A stretch of DNA of 64,000 nt from Oscillatoria sp. FACHB-1406 (GTDB taxonomy: Bacteria > Cyanobacteriota > Cyanobacteriia > Cyanobacteriales > Spirulinaceae): the NCBI RefSeq assembly GCF_014698145.1, contig NZ_JACJSM010000012.1, positions 80,187 to 144,186 on the forward strand. The letters run 5' to 3'. Below, in pieces: positions 35,315 to 44,516 of the stretch. Under the pieces are notes generated by a model. That model did not search any database, was not told the origin of the DNA, and saw only the letters and a list, made by a program, of their open reading frames with translations. The position numbers and the translations under genes are program-made. Positions within the stretch are counted from its first letter, which is position 1; each line of letters begins with the position of its first letter.

Positions 35315-36943
35315 ATGCAACAACCTAAAAAATACGACGCTGATTGGATCGCGCGATACTATCGTCGCCGCCCGTGGGAAGCGATCGCGCGAGTATTTAA
35401 AATTCTTTGGTTTCTGGGCGGATTCCTCTTGCGGATGGTGCTAGATGACTGGTTCCACCAAAGCGAGAAAAATAAACTCAAACGCGCTTCTGAGTTACGA
35501 CATACCCTCACCCGTTTGGGGCCGACCTTTATTAAAGTCGGTCAAGCCCTCTCCACCCGACCGGACTTGGTTCGCAAAGATTATTTAGAAGAATTAATCA
35601 AACTTCAAGATAGACTGCCGCCTTTCGACACCGCGATCGCCTTTAACATTATCGAACGCGAACTCGGGCGATCGATTGAAGAACTATATCGGGAAATTTC
35701 CCCTCACCCCGTCGCCGCTGCCAGTCTCGGACAAGTCTATCGCGCCTTCCTGCATACCGGCGAAGAAGTCGCCGTTAAAGTGCAGCGCCCCAACTTACTC
35801 CCCGTCATCAGCCGAGATCTGTACTTAATGCGCTGGGCTGCCGGTTGGATGGCTCCTTGGTTGCCCCTAAACATGGGTCACGACCTCACCTTAATTGTCG
35901 ATGAATTCGGTACAAAACTATTTGAAGAGATCGACTACCTCAACGAAGGGCGCAATGCCGAACGCTTTGCCGCCAACTTCCAAGACGATCCCACCGTTAA
36001 AGTTCCCGCCATTTATTGGCGCTACGCCAGTTCCCGCGTCCTGACGCTGGAATGGATTAACGGTTACAAACTCAACGACACCGAAAATATTCGCGCCCTC
36101 GGTTTCGACCCCAACGCCATTGTTGAAATTGGTGTCGTTTCCGGACTGCGACAACTGCTCGAATTTGGCTTTTTCCACGCCGATCCCCATCCCGGAAACC
36201 TGTTTGCCACCTTAGACGGACGCATGGCATTTATCGATTTCGGAATGATGGATCAGTTGGACGAACGAACCAAAGAAACCCTCGCCGCTTCGGTCGTTCA
36301 TTTAATTAATAAAGACTACTACGCCCTCGCCGACGACTTTATAACGCTAGGCTTTTTAGCCCCCGGCACGGAAATCGAACCGATTATTCCTGCCCTCGAG
36401 AAAGTGTTAGGGAAAGCGATGGATGAAAGCGTCGGTAACTTCAACTTCAAAACCATCACCGATGAGTTTTCTGAGTTGATGTTCGATTATCCGTTCCGCG
36501 TACCGGCGAAGTTTTCTTTAATTATTCGCTCCCTCGTCACCCAAGAAGGTTTAGCCCTTTCTCTGGATCCAAACTTTAAGATTGTCGAAATCGCTTATCC
36601 CTACGTCGCGCAACGCCTATTAAAAGGCGAATCGCCCGCCATGCGCAGCCGCTTGTTGGAAGTGCTGTTTAAAGATGGTAAATTCCAATGGCAGCGCTTG
36701 GAAAATATGTTAGGGATTGCGCGATCGGGTGGCAACTTCGATCTGTTGCCCACTGCCCAACTCGGTTTACAATACCTTTTGTCTAAAGAAGGATTGTACC
36801 TTCGCAATCAACTCCTGTTAGCACTGACAGAAGGCGATCGCTTGCACACCGAAGAAGTTGGGCGTTTGTGGCATCTGGTTAAAGATGAGATTCAACCCGC
36901 TCGCTTATTTGACGTTGCTCTGAGCGCCTTAAGCAGCAAATAG
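35315..36943 (+). CDS. ABC1/AarF/UbiB family atypical kinase
   Basis: A 542-residue protein-kinase-like enzyme with ABC1 signatures: 'KVGQALSTRPD' (KxGQ), the Ala-rich loop 'PVAAASLGQVYRA', catalytic Lys in 'VAVKVQRP', 'FHADPHPGNLF' and 'FIDFGMMD' (metal-binding DFG-like). Cyanobacterial and plastid members act in prenylquinone metabolism and photoprotection at thylakoid membranes or plastoglobule-like bodies. The ATG at 35315 is preferred to the upstream GTG at 35288; a GGAG-rich stretch precedes it. Confidence 0.93.
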   Translation: MQQPKKYDADWIARYYRRRPWEAIARVFKILWFLGGFLLRMVLDDWFHQSEKNKLKRASELRHTLTRLGPTFIKVGQALSTRPDLVRKDYLEELIKLQDRLPPFDTAIAFNIIERELGRSIEELYREISPHPVAAASLGQVYRAFLHTGEEVAVKVQRPNLLPVISRDLYLMRWAAGWMAPWLPLNMGHDLTLIVDEFGTKLFEEIDYLNEGRNAERFAANFQDDPTVKVPAIYWRYASSRVLTLEWINGYKLNDTENIRALGFDPNAIVEIGVVSGLRQLLEFGFFHADPHPGNLFATLDGRMAFIDFGMMDQLDERTKETLAASVVHLINKDYYALADDFITLGFLAPGTEIEPIIPALEKVLGKAMDESVGNFNFKTITDEFSELMFDYPFRVPAKFSLIIRSLVTQEGLALSLDPNFKIVEIAYPYVAQRLLKGESPAMRSRLLEVLFKDGKFQWQRLENMLGIARSGGNFDLLPTAQLGLQYLLSKEGLYLRNQLLLALTEGDRLHTEEVGRLWHLVKDEIQPARLFDVALSALSSK

Positions 36944-36990
36944 TGCATAGTGAATAAGTAGGAGAGTGTAAAAAAAGTGCGATCGAATTC

Positions 36991-37085
36991 GTAGGGGCGG
37001 GTTTAGCTAAGACCCTTGCTATGATGTAAATTCATCAGTCAAAACCCGCCCTCTTCAAGTTAAGGTGATTTATGCCCGCCCTACT
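36991..37085. repeat. Inverted repeat GTAGGGGCGGGTTT type
   Basis: TAGGGGCGGGTTT at the left and AAACCCGCCCT in the middle form a long-range stem, with a further GCCCGCCCTAC at the right end. Typical dispersed intergenic repeat downstream of the ABC1 gene; no coding capacity. Confidence 0.55.
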
Positions 37086-37215
37086 TAGTTAGTCGTGAAT
37101 AGTAGAGGGTTAGGATAAAAGTGAATTGAAAACAATCGATTGACTTCCAACTCCTTACTAATAACTATCCACTATTAACGATTCATTATCAATTAACCAT
37201 TATCAATTATCCACT

Positions 37216-37587
37216 GTGTACCCATTTCCCGAACCTCTCTTTGGTCTCTTAGGCGTTGGCTTATTCATCGGTATGACGTGCGGCGTAACCTTTGAAGCCG
37301 CCCTCAAACAAGGCCTATTAGAATGGCAAAAAGATCGCACCAGCAATCTTTTATCCAAAATGCAAGGAACCTCGGTCATCCTGCCATTTATCGGTATTAT
37401 CATCGGGACTTGGCTATTTCTCGGCTCGGGTTTATCTATTTTTGGTTTGCCGAGTTGGTTGGCTGTCGGTGCGTCCTTTGTGCTGACTGTGTTTACGAGC
37501 TTTCTGATTTGGAAACAACTCGGGGAACTCCTGATTGAACTTCAACGCGGCGGTTCGCGCGCACTCGACCTCGACTTACCCGAATAG
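37216..37587 (+). CDS. Small hypothetical membrane protein
   Basis: A 123-residue protein with three hydrophobic segments (residues ~8-28, ~55-72, ~76-98) and an acidic C-terminus 'ALDLDLPE'. 'MTCGVTFEAALKQGLLEWQ' joins spans one and two. It looks like a conserved cyanobacterial membrane protein of unknown role. Start is a GTG at 37216 ('MYPFPEPLFGLLGVG'). Confidence 0.75.
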   Translation: MYPFPEPLFGLLGVGLFIGMTCGVTFEAALKQGLLEWQKDRTSNLLSKMQGTSVILPFIGIIIGTWLFLGSGLSIFGLPSWLAVGASFVLTVFTSFLIWKQLGELLIELQRGGSRALDLDLPE

Positions 37588-37681
37588 ACGCAACTTTGAA
37601 GCTTTAGAACGAGATCCGAAAATTAGCCGATTGTTGGTGTAGAACAGCATTAGGAAGCTCAATTTTCGGGTCTCAGTTTAT

Positions 37682-38938
37682 ATGTTAAATAAAGTTAAAA
37701 TTCGATACATTTTTGCCACTTTATGCTCTCTGGCGGTCTTGAATGCCGTAGATTTATCGTTTCCCGTCGATAACGCCAACTTCCAGCTACAAACCCAAGC
37801 CCAAGCCAAGAAAAGCGGGGGTACGAGCGGCGGTGGTTCTTTTCGCTCCTCCCCTTCGAGTTCGAGTCGCAGCAGTTCTTCTTCGAGTAAATCTTCTTCA
37901 AGTTCGAGTCGCAGCAGTTCCCCTTCACCAAAAAGAGATTCAAGTCCTTCTCGCTCCCGAAGCAATCAACGCGAGCGCACAGCACCTTCAACCTATCGCC
38001 CGCCGATAGTTGTTCCCAGAACCGTTACTCCTCAGCGCACTCAACCCTCTTCCACTTATCGCGCGCCGGTTTATGCTCCTTCTCAACCCCCTGTGTATGC
38101 GCCTCCTGCGAGTTCTACCTATTATCCTCCCTCTCGGGAATCAGTAGAGTATCGCACCTATAGCGTTCCGAGTTCCAATGGGGGGGACGTGCGGGGGACT
38201 CCGACGACGAGTAATGAGGTTTACATCAACGATACTTCAGGGCGCGATCGCATTATTATATTGTTCGCCCTACTCGGAATCAGTATTCCGCTCTTCCTAC
38301 TGCTATATTTCCTGTTTAAGAAAATGGGAACAGGGAAGGGCAATGGTGCTGTTACGGCTATAGAAAAAGAACGCGATAACGACACTGTTACCCTGTCTAA
38401 ACTTCAAGTTGCTCTGCTCGTTACCGATAGCACCATTCAAGAAGAACTGTCGCAGTTAAGCTTGAGTGTAGATACCGGCACGCCGGAAGGACGATGGGAA
38501 TTGTTGCAAGAATCGCTGTTAATTTTGCAGCGCAATTCCGATGTTTGGACGTATGCAGTATCGAGTTCGGAATCGACGAATATTGATACCGCAGAAACGA
38601 CCTTTCAACAGCGTTGTTTTGAGGAACGGAGTAAGTTCTCTCGAGAGACATTGAGTAATGTTGAGGGTGAAGTAAAAACTCGTCCGGTCGCAACGTTAGA
38701 TGAAGAGATTGGGGCCTATGTTGTGGTAACACTACTGTTAGGTACGGCGGAGGATAAACCGTTATTTGGTGCGATTCGTTCGACGGATGAATTAAAAGAT
38801 GCGATCGCGAAATTAGCGGCGATGCGATCGGACTATTTAATGACCTTCTACCTATTCTGGACTCCTCAACAAGCGGGTCAAGGATTATCGGACGAAGAAA
38901 TGATAACGGAGTATACGAATTTATATCGCCTTGCGTAG
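37682..38938 (+). CDS. DUF1517-domain membrane protein with Ser-rich linker
   Basis: A 418-residue protein: N-terminal signal or anchor (~residues 8-25), a Gly then Ser/Arg-rich low-complexity linker (~50-105), Pro/Tyr-rich stretch (~115-165), a membrane span near 185-210 ('IIILFALLGISIPLFLLLYF') and a C-terminal ~200-residue DUF1517 domain ending 'TFYLFWTPQQ'. DUF1517 proteins occur in cyanobacteria and plastids and are probably thylakoid or envelope proteins; function unknown. Confidence 0.87.
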   Translation: MLNKVKIRYIFATLCSLAVLNAVDLSFPVDNANFQLQTQAQAKKSGGTSGGGSFRSSPSSSSRSSSSSSKSSSSSSRSSSPSPKRDSSPSRSRSNQRERTAPSTYRPPIVVPRTVTPQRTQPSSTYRAPVYAPSQPPVYAPPASSTYYPPSRESVEYRTYSVPSSNGGDVRGTPTTSNEVYINDTSGRDRIIILFALLGISIPLFLLLYFLFKKMGTGKGNGAVTAIEKERDNDTVTLSKLQVALLVTDSTIQEELSQLSLSVDTGTPEGRWELLQESLLILQRNSDVWTYAVSSSESTNIDTAETTFQQRCFEERSKFSRETLSNVEGEVKTRPVATLDEEIGAYVVVTLLLGTAEDKPLFGAIRSTDELKDAIAKLAAMRSDYLMTFYLFWTPQQAGQGLSDEEMITEYTNLYRLA

Positions 38939-38948
38939 CCTTGTGTAG

Positions 38949-38974
38949 GGTGCGTTAGCGAAGCGTAACGCACC
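38949..38974. repeat. Palindromic repeat GGTGCGTTA...TAACGCACC
   Basis: 9-bp perfect arms around an 8-base centre. An inverted, slightly diverged copy is at 49616-49641. Confidence 0.75.
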
Positions 38975-39008
38975 GAATAAATGAGTAGGGTGCGGAGATA
39001 TTTTGTAG

Positions 39009-39028
39009 GATGGGCAGCGCCCACCAGC
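39009..39028. repeat. Palindromic repeat with TGGGC-agc-GCCCA core
   Basis: Reverse-complement relative of the GGTGGGC-gct-GCCCACC repeat at 63886-63907, including the flanking AGCC. Confidence 0.6.
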
Positions 39029-39399
39029 CAAGACTTTCAGCATTTAGAAACGTAAATTCACAAGCCAGGAGCGCTATATAGCAACGGCAATTGAGGTTGC
39101 GGCAAATAAAATCAATAAAGCAAGTAAAAAGACACGACTCTAGCAATTGGCAGTTCGAGTTGCACGAGGGCGTTGTGAATTTGGGGGGACTGACACCGGA
39201 GGCAACCGCGATCGCGCGAAGTCGAGGAAAACGTCGCTACCCCGCGCCACACTCCACCCTAGATGCTAGATTAGAGTATAGTTGTAACAGTTCTTAACTA
39301 AAAGTTCGGTCTTAAACAAGAACGCACGTACTGACCGTGCGACGTTCTCCTCGTCCGAACGCAATTAACATCAAACCTATTTAAGGAGACTCGATTCTG

Positions 39400-39993
39400 A
39401 TGGAAGGATTTTTGCGCGTTGGGCAAGCAGCCCCCGATTTTACCGCTACTGCGGTTAGCGACCAAGAATTCAAAACCCTCAAGCTTTCGGACTATCGCGG
39501 CAAATACGTCATTTTATTCTTCTATCCCCTCGACTTTACCTTCGTTTGCCCGACAGAAATTATCGCATTTAGCGATCGCACCGAAGAGTTCGACAGCCTC
39601 AATACCAAAATCCTCGGCGTATCGGTAGACAGCGAATTTTCTCACCTCGCTTGGATTCAAACCGACCGCAAACAAGGCGGAATTGGCGATATTGATTATC
39701 CCCTCGTCTCCGACATCAAAAAAGAAATTAGCACCGCTTACAACGTCTTAGATCCAGAGGCGGGTGTTGCCCTGCGCGGACTCTTCATTATCGACAAAGA
39801 AGGCATCGTTCAACACGCCACCATCAACAACCTCTCCTTCGGACGCAGCGTAGATGAAACCTTGCGTACTCTCAAGGCAATCCAATACGTTCAGTCTCAC
39901 CCCGATGAAGTCTGCCCTGCGGGTTGGCAAGAAGGCGACAAGACGATGGTTCCCGATCCTAAAAAATCAAAAGTCTATTTCGCTGCGGTCTAA
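39400..39993 (+). CDS. Typical 2-Cys peroxiredoxin
   Basis: A 197-residue thiol peroxidase. Peroxidatic Cys in 'DFTFVCPTE' (~residue 52), resolving Cys in 'DEVCPAGW' (~173), conserved Arg in 'ALRGLFIID'. The 'GGIGD' loop and the 'VYF' near the C-terminus match the overoxidation-sensitive type found in plastids and cyanobacteria. It reduces hydroperoxides using thioredoxin. Strong ribosome binding site AAGGAG before the ATG. Confidence 0.96.
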   Translation: MEGFLRVGQAAPDFTATAVSDQEFKTLKLSDYRGKYVILFFYPLDFTFVCPTEIIAFSDRTEEFDSLNTKILGVSVDSEFSHLAWIQTDRKQGGIGDIDYPLVSDIKKEISTAYNVLDPEAGVALRGLFIIDKEGIVQHATINNLSFGRSVDETLRTLKAIQYVQSHPDEVCPAGWQEGDKTMVPDPKKSKVYFAAV

Positions 39994-40127
39994 AGCGTTA
40001 ACTCGGAGAAATTTGGCGATCGGATCGGAAACTTCAAAACTGTAGAATGCTCCAATTTTGAAAGCTTTCGGAACCTTCAAACTACTGCCAAATTTCTCGA
40101 CCTCCCTCAAATTTATTCGTCCCGATT

Positions 40128-40670
40128 ATGCTGACTTCGCTCGACTTTCGCGGCTTATTCAACGCTCGCTTTGCCCGTAACTTCTTTCCCATTCCTGCAA
40201 CAAGTTCGCTCGCGATCGGACAAAATGCCCCAGATTTGTTGTTACCGGATATCACCAATCAAAGCACCGTTCGCCTCTCCGATTATCGAGGTAAACAGCC
40301 CATTGTTTTAGCCTTTACTCGCATCTTCACCGAAAAGCAATATTGTCCCCTCTGCTATCCCCACATTATCGAACTGAACGATAATTACGAGCGATTTTCG
40401 GAACTCGGCGTAGAAGTCCTCATGATAACCAGTACTGATACGCCCCAAAGTCGCCAAGTCGTTCGAGATTTAGGCTTAAAAATGCCCCTCTTAAGCAATC
40501 CAAGTTGCGATGTTTTTCGGACTTATCAAGTCGGACAAGCATTAGGCGCGCCTTTGCCCGCCCAATTTATTTTAGATCGCCAAGGAAAACTGCGCTACAA
40601 ACATCTTTTTTCCTTCCTTGCCCCCAACGCACCCGTTGAAACCTTAATAACACTCTGTCAGAATCTATAG
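40128..40670 (+). CDS. Peroxiredoxin-like (AhpC/TSA-fold) protein
   Basis: A 180-residue thioredoxin-fold protein: 'IGQNAPDLLLPDI', 'RLSDYRGKQPIVLAFTR', a CxxC in 'YCPLCYPHIIEL' in the peroxidatic position, and 'QFILDRQGKLRYKH'. It lies 134 bases after the 2-Cys peroxiredoxin, probably in a shared antioxidant locus. The CPLC motif suggests an atypical or PrxQ/redoxin-like peroxidase; no biochemical proof. Confidence 0.85.
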   Translation: MLTSLDFRGLFNARFARNFFPIPATSSLAIGQNAPDLLLPDITNQSTVRLSDYRGKQPIVLAFTRIFTEKQYCPLCYPHIIELNDNYERFSELGVEVLMITSTDTPQSRQVVRDLGLKMPLLSNPSCDVFRTYQVGQALGAPLPAQFILDRQGKLRYKHLFSFLAPNAPVETLITLCQNL

Positions 40671-40798
40671 CATTTCTCGCTCTCAATTGGTGGAGGGAAC
40701 TCCCCCTTAATAAGAGTTATTGAGGACGAGCGAATCGGTTCGATGTCATATTAAATTAGGATCGGCTAACTTCGTTAATCGTACCTAAGAGGCCCTCC

Positions 40799-42255
40799 AT
40801 GCTCGCCGAAACCGCTCAAATCTCTTTACCTCCTCTTACCGCCTCCACAGCAGAAATCCCTGCAATTCGCGATCGCAACTTGCCCGTTTTTCTACCCCAA
40901 AGTAACCTCAACCTCGACAGGATTCAAGCGGGGTTCGCCTGTGCCTTACATATGCACCAACCCACCATTCCGACGGGACATAATGGCGAACTCATTTGCA
41001 ACTTGCAATATATGTTCGAGCATCAAGGCGAAGGCGACAATCACAACGCTGGAGTATTTGCTTGGTGCTACAGTCGCATGGGCGATTTTATCCCCGAATT
41101 AGTCGCTAATGGTTGCAACCCTCGCATCATGCTGGACTACTCCGGAAACTTATTGTGGGGATTGCAGCAAATGGGGCGCAACGATATTCTCGATAATCTC
41201 AAAAAATTGACGTGCGACAGTGCTTATCAACCCTACGTTGAATGGTTGGGAACGATGTGGAGTCATGCTGTTGTTCCTTCCACTCCCATTCCCGATTTAA
41301 AGTTACACATTCAAGCATGGCAGCATCATTTTGCGTCAATTTTTGGCAAAAAGCATTAGAACGGGTGAAAGGATTCTCGCCGCCAGAAATGCACCTGCCC
41401 AACCATCCCGATACCCTCTACCAATATATTAAAGCACTGAAAGATTGCGGCTATCGCTGGTTATTAGTCCAAGAACATTCCGTCGAACGTCCCGATGGTT
41501 CTGGGCTGTGGCACGACGACAAATATATTCCTAATCGTTTAATCGCGCGTAACAGCAACGGCGAAATAATTAGCATCACAGCGTTAATTAAAACCCAAGG
41601 TTCTGATACAAAATTGGTCGCTCAAATGCAGCCTTACCACGAAGCGAAAAGCAGAGGACGGCAGAAAATTGGCGATATTGAAGTACCTTGTTGCGTGACT
41701 CAAATTGCTGATGGCGAGAATGGCGGCGTGATGATGAACGAATTTCCTCGCGATTTTTCGCCCGTGTGGTACGACATAAAAAATAATGGCAATATTGTTG
41801 GTTTTAACGGAACCGAATATTTAGAATTGCTTGAAGCAGCCGGTGTTAATCCTGAAGATTATCCAGTTTGTCAAGCCGTGGGACAGCACAAAATATGGGA
41901 GCGCATCGATGCCGATAGTGCTACGCCGGAAACTGTCGAAAAAACAATTCAAGATTTAAAAGCCAGCGATTTTCAGTTTCATATGGATGGCGCATCTTGG
42001 ACAAACGATTTAAGTTGGGTCAGGGGTTATGAAAATGTCCTCGAACCGATGAATCAATTGAGCGCGATGTTTCACGCGAAATACGATCGCTTGGTACAAG
42101 AAAATTCTGCTGTTATCGAGACGCGGGAGTATCGGGAGGCATTACTTTATCTACTGCTGTTAGAAACCAGTTGTTTCCGTTATTGGGGACAGGGAACCTG
42201 GACTGAATACGCGCGAGAGCTATATCGTCGCGGCGAAGCAATTTTGAAGAGATAA
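40799..42255 (+). pseudogene. Glycoside hydrolase family 57 protein, split by a single-base frameshift
   Basis: The first frame (40799-41359) gives a GH57 start: 'GFACALHMHQPTIPTGHNGE', 'GDFIPELVANGCNPRIMLDY', and stops right after 'HHFASIFGKKH'. The continuation in the -1 frame reads 'ALERVKGFSPPEMHLPNHPD' and on to 42255 ('EALLYLLLLETSCFRYWGQG'). Joining them restores one ~485-residue protein if one A is added to the A5 run at 41348-41352 (then 'FGKKALERVKGF'). GH57 enzymes act on alpha-glucans. Could be a real mutation, a sequencing error in the homopolymer, or slippage. Confidence 0.85.
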
Positions 42256-42270
42256 ACTTTGTCTCGATAA

Positions 42271-42302
42271 TTGTAGAGACGTTGGATACAACGTCTCTAC
42301 AA
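42271..42302. terminator. Perfect 14-bp hairpin between convergent genes
   Basis: TTGTAGAGACGTTG, loop GATA, CAACGTCTCTACAA. It is 16 bases after the GH57 stop and 33 before the ruvX stop, so it can act as a two-way terminator. The GTAGAGACGTTG palindrome is also a common dispersed repeat of cyanobacteria. Confidence 0.75.
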
Positions 42303-42334
42303 ATGGGGTGGACAGTCTTTGGCGCGCAAGTCAA

Positions 42335-42784
42335 TCAAATGTCCGCCTTTGCCCGTTCTAGAGATCGCCGCCGTTCGTCGAGCCATTGTTGTAAAATAAT
42401 GGCGGCTGCAATTCGGTCTACCGTTGCTTTTTGGCGCGACGGAGAAAGATTTTGAGCAATCATCCGCTCTTCTGCTTCCACCGAAGTTAAGCGCTCGTCG
42501 ATGTATTCCACCGGCAATTGCAACGCCGCCCCCACTTTCTGGGCAAATTTTTGGATTTGTCGCGCTTGCTTGCTTAACTCTCCTGTCGTGGTATAGGGCA
42601 AACCGACGAGTAATTGTGTTGCTTGTCGTTCTTTGACCAAGTGTTGCAACTGTTCTATATCTCGCACGAAAGAGGTTCGTTTTATCGTCGTCAATCCTGT
42701 CGCAAATAAGCCCAAACCATCGCACCCCGCTACGCCGATTCGCTTGGTTCCTACATCGAGTGCTAAAACAGATATTCTTTCCAT
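42335..42784 (-). CDS. ruvX: Holliday junction resolvase-like protein RuvX (YqgF)
   Basis: A 149-residue RNase H-fold protein. 'VLALDVGTKRIGVAG' holds the first catalytic Asp, 'YIDERLTSVEAEE' the Glu, and 'ATVDRIAAAIILQQWL' the last Asp. Members process rRNA ends (16S 5' maturation) and may resolve junctions. Length is normal. Convergent with the GH57 gene. Confidence 0.93.
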   Translation of the reverse strand: MERISVLALDVGTKRIGVAGCDGLGLFATGLTTIKRTSFVRDIEQLQHLVKERQATQLLVGLPYTTTGELSKQARQIQKFAQKVGAALQLPVEYIDERLTSVEAEERMIAQNLSPSRQKATVDRIAAAIILQQWLDERRRSLERAKADI

Positions 42785-42923
42785 TCGTCTCGGTTGTTAA
42801 GTATTTATACTCGCCGATCGAGGTTTTTGAATGTTACCGCGATCGCGCTTTTAAAGCTAGCGTGAAGAAGAGTCAACCCCGATAAAGACTTGATAAAGCA
42901 ATAGCTTGCTTCGGAATTTACGG

Positions 42924-43052
42924 ATGACAGAGGCTCGGGCTGATTTGTTATTGTTGAACTCAGGCGGGCAAATTACCGGTCAGGAAGTCAAGAAGCCAGT
43001 TCGGGTTGAAGATGCCAGTTACGATCTAGCAAAAGTTATTTTTTTGGAGTGA
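42924..43052 (+). CDS. Possible 42-residue small protein upstream of the cupin gene
   Basis: ATG at 42924 to TGA at 43050-43052, peptide starting 'MTEARADLLLLNSGGQITGQ' and ending 'SYDLAKVIFLE'. Its stop sits on the GGAG ribosome site of the next gene, 8 bases before that ATG, so the two would be translationally coupled. Amino-acid make-up looks protein-like, but I know no homologue, and it may be chance. Confidence 0.35.
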   Translation: MTEARADLLLLNSGGQITGQEVKKPVRVEDASYDLAKVIFLE

Positions 43053-43060
43053 CAGACATT

Positions 43061-43465
43061 ATGGTTCAGTTAATCGAAGAAACACAAGCAGTAACTTTTT
43101 CCCTTCCGGCATCCAGTTCCTCGATTTTATCCGATACTCGCCCTTGGGGTCGCTACACCGTCCTTGAAGAAGGCAAAGGCTACAAAATCAAGCGCATCGA
43201 AGTCAAGCCGGGACATCGCCTCAGCCTGCAAATGCACCATCACCGCAGCGAACACTGGATTGTCGTCTCCGGTACGGCGAAAGTGAGTTGTGGCGACAAA
43301 GAAGAAATTTTGACTCAAAACCAATCGACTTACGTCCCTCAGTGTACGTCGCACCGCCTCGAAAATCCCGGCGTAATCGATCTGATCTTAATTGAAGTCC
43401 AAAACGGCGAATACTTGGGTGAAGATGACATCATTCGTTTCCAAGATGACTACTCGCGCGGTTAA
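43061..43465 (+). CDS. Cupin-fold phosphomannose isomerase type II C-terminal domain protein
   Basis: A 134-residue protein from the ATG at 43061 (GGAG 12 bases upstream). 'RPWGRYTVLEEGKGYKIKRI', 'LSLQMHHHRSEHWIVVSGTA' and 'TYVPQCTSHRLENPG' match the cupin domain of mannose-6-phosphate isomerase/GDP-mannose pyrophosphorylase, with metal-binding His residues in 'HHHRSEHW' and 'SHRLEN'. No nucleotidyltransferase domain is attached. Likely a sugar-phosphate isomerase for mannose metabolism; isolated cupins of this kind are common in cyanobacteria. Confidence 0.9.
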   Translation: MVQLIEETQAVTFSLPASSSSILSDTRPWGRYTVLEEGKGYKIKRIEVKPGHRLSLQMHHHRSEHWIVVSGTAKVSCGDKEEILTQNQSTYVPQCTSHRLENPGVIDLILIEVQNGEYLGEDDIIRFQDDYSRG

Positions 43466-43543
43466 ACTAAAGGAACGCTCGGTTCTGGCTCCAGAGAGCG
43501 TCCGAACTGAGAACTCGCCCTAGGGACGTTCCCCCGCCAACTC

Positions 43544-43882
43544 ATGGTTAATCTAACTCAAGCTGCCGCCCGAGAAGTTCGACGCTTGCAAGCGAGCAAC
43601 GCTAAACCCGACACTTGCCTTCGCCTTGCAGTTAAAAGCGGCGGCTGTGCGGGTTTATATTATGTTTTGGAGTTGACTTCCGAGCCGGAAGCGAGCGATC
43701 GCTGTTACGTCAGCCAAGGAATTGCTGTCGCCGTCGAGGAACAAAGTCACGACTATCTCCACGGACTGAAACTCGACTACTCCGAAGACTTGATGGGAGG
43801 CGGATTTCGCTTCCAAAATCCCAACGTTCTCTCCCCTTGCAGTTGCGGTTATTCCTTTTCAGCCGAATTAGCCTCGATCTGA
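43544..43882 (+). CDS. IscA/HesB-family iron-sulfur cluster assembly protein
   Basis: A 112-residue A-type carrier. The three cluster or iron ligands are present: Cys in 'SGGCAGLYY' and the pair in 'SPCSCGYSF'. The 'LDYSEDLMGGGFRFQNPN' segment is typical. It holds and delivers Fe or Fe-S clusters. Lies directly upstream of the str operon, from which it is separated by a promoter region. Confidence 0.93.
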   Translation: MVNLTQAAAREVRRLQASNAKPDTCLRLAVKSGGCAGLYYVLELTSEPEASDRCYVSQGIAVAVEEQSHDYLHGLKLDYSEDLMGGGFRFQNPNVLSPCSCGYSFSAELASI

Positions 43883-43922
43883 GGTGGGCGTTATGTTAGT
43901 CTGCTTTCTCTACGGGTAAAGA

Positions 43923-43952
43923 TTGACAGAGATTCCCCTCCTCCGTTAAAAT
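43923..43952 (+). promoter_or_regulatory. Probable sigma-70-type promoter of the str operon
   Basis: TTGACA at 43923-43928 and TAAAAT at 43947-43952, spacing 18, about 100 bases before the rpsL ATG. A perfect -35 box with a 5/6 -10 box fits a strongly expressed ribosomal operon. Confidence 0.65.
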
Positions 43953-44053
43953 GATAAACCTGTGTGTCGCCGTTCGCCCGGGGACAGACTGAGGACGGCA
44001 ATAGTGCAGTCCCGCATTCAACAGTCGCAATCCATCGGTTGAAACCGTAACTC

Positions 44054-44425
44054 ATGCCAACGATTCAGCAACTTATTCGGACAGAACGCTCTGAAGTTAA
44101 AAAGAAAACTAAATCGCCCGCCCTCAAAGAATGTCCCCAACGTCGGGGCGTTTGTACGAGAGTGTACACCACCACCCCGAAAAAGCCCAACTCTGCCCTG
44201 CGTAAAGTGGCTCGGGTGCGTTTGAACTCCGGCTTTGAAGTCACTGCTTATATTCCGGGGATCGGTCACAACCTGCAAGAACACTCCGTCGTTTTGATTC
44301 GAGGCGGTCGGGTGAAAGATTTACCCGGCGTTCGCTATCACATCATTCGCGGTACGCTCGACGCAACGGGTGTTAAAGACCGCCGTCAAGGACGCTCCAA
44401 GTACGGTACGAAACGTCCGAAATAA
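44054..44425 (+). CDS. rpsL: 30S ribosomal protein S12
   Basis: 123 residues, standard length. '[20 protein letters not shown]', '[20 protein letters not shown]' (decoding-site Lys) and '[17 protein letters not shown]', in which the Asp is the residue methylthiolated by RimO. First gene of the str operon; S12 lies at the decoding centre. Confidence 0.99.
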   Translation: MPTIQQLIRTERSEVKKKTKSPALKECPQRRGVCTRVYTTTPKKPNSALRKVARVRLNSGFEVTAYIPGIGHNLQEHSVVLIRGGRVKDLPGVRYHIIRGTLDATGVKDRRQGRSKYGTKRPK

Positions 44426-44516
44426 TCGGGGTTCCGTCCGGCGCGATCGCGAGCGTATCGCCCGAGATTTAATGTTTTGTATTTATAGCATTGAAATTAA
44501 AGGATTGTCATAAATC

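Larger units (their letters stand above)
38939..39399. other. Intergenic region rich in palindromic repeats, upstream of the peroxiredoxin gene
   Basis: 461 bases without a gene I can support. Holds the palindromes at 38949-38974 and 39009-39028; the right part (39250-39399) should carry the peroxiredoxin promoter and has a good ribosome binding site AAGGAG at ~39382. Confidence 0.6.
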
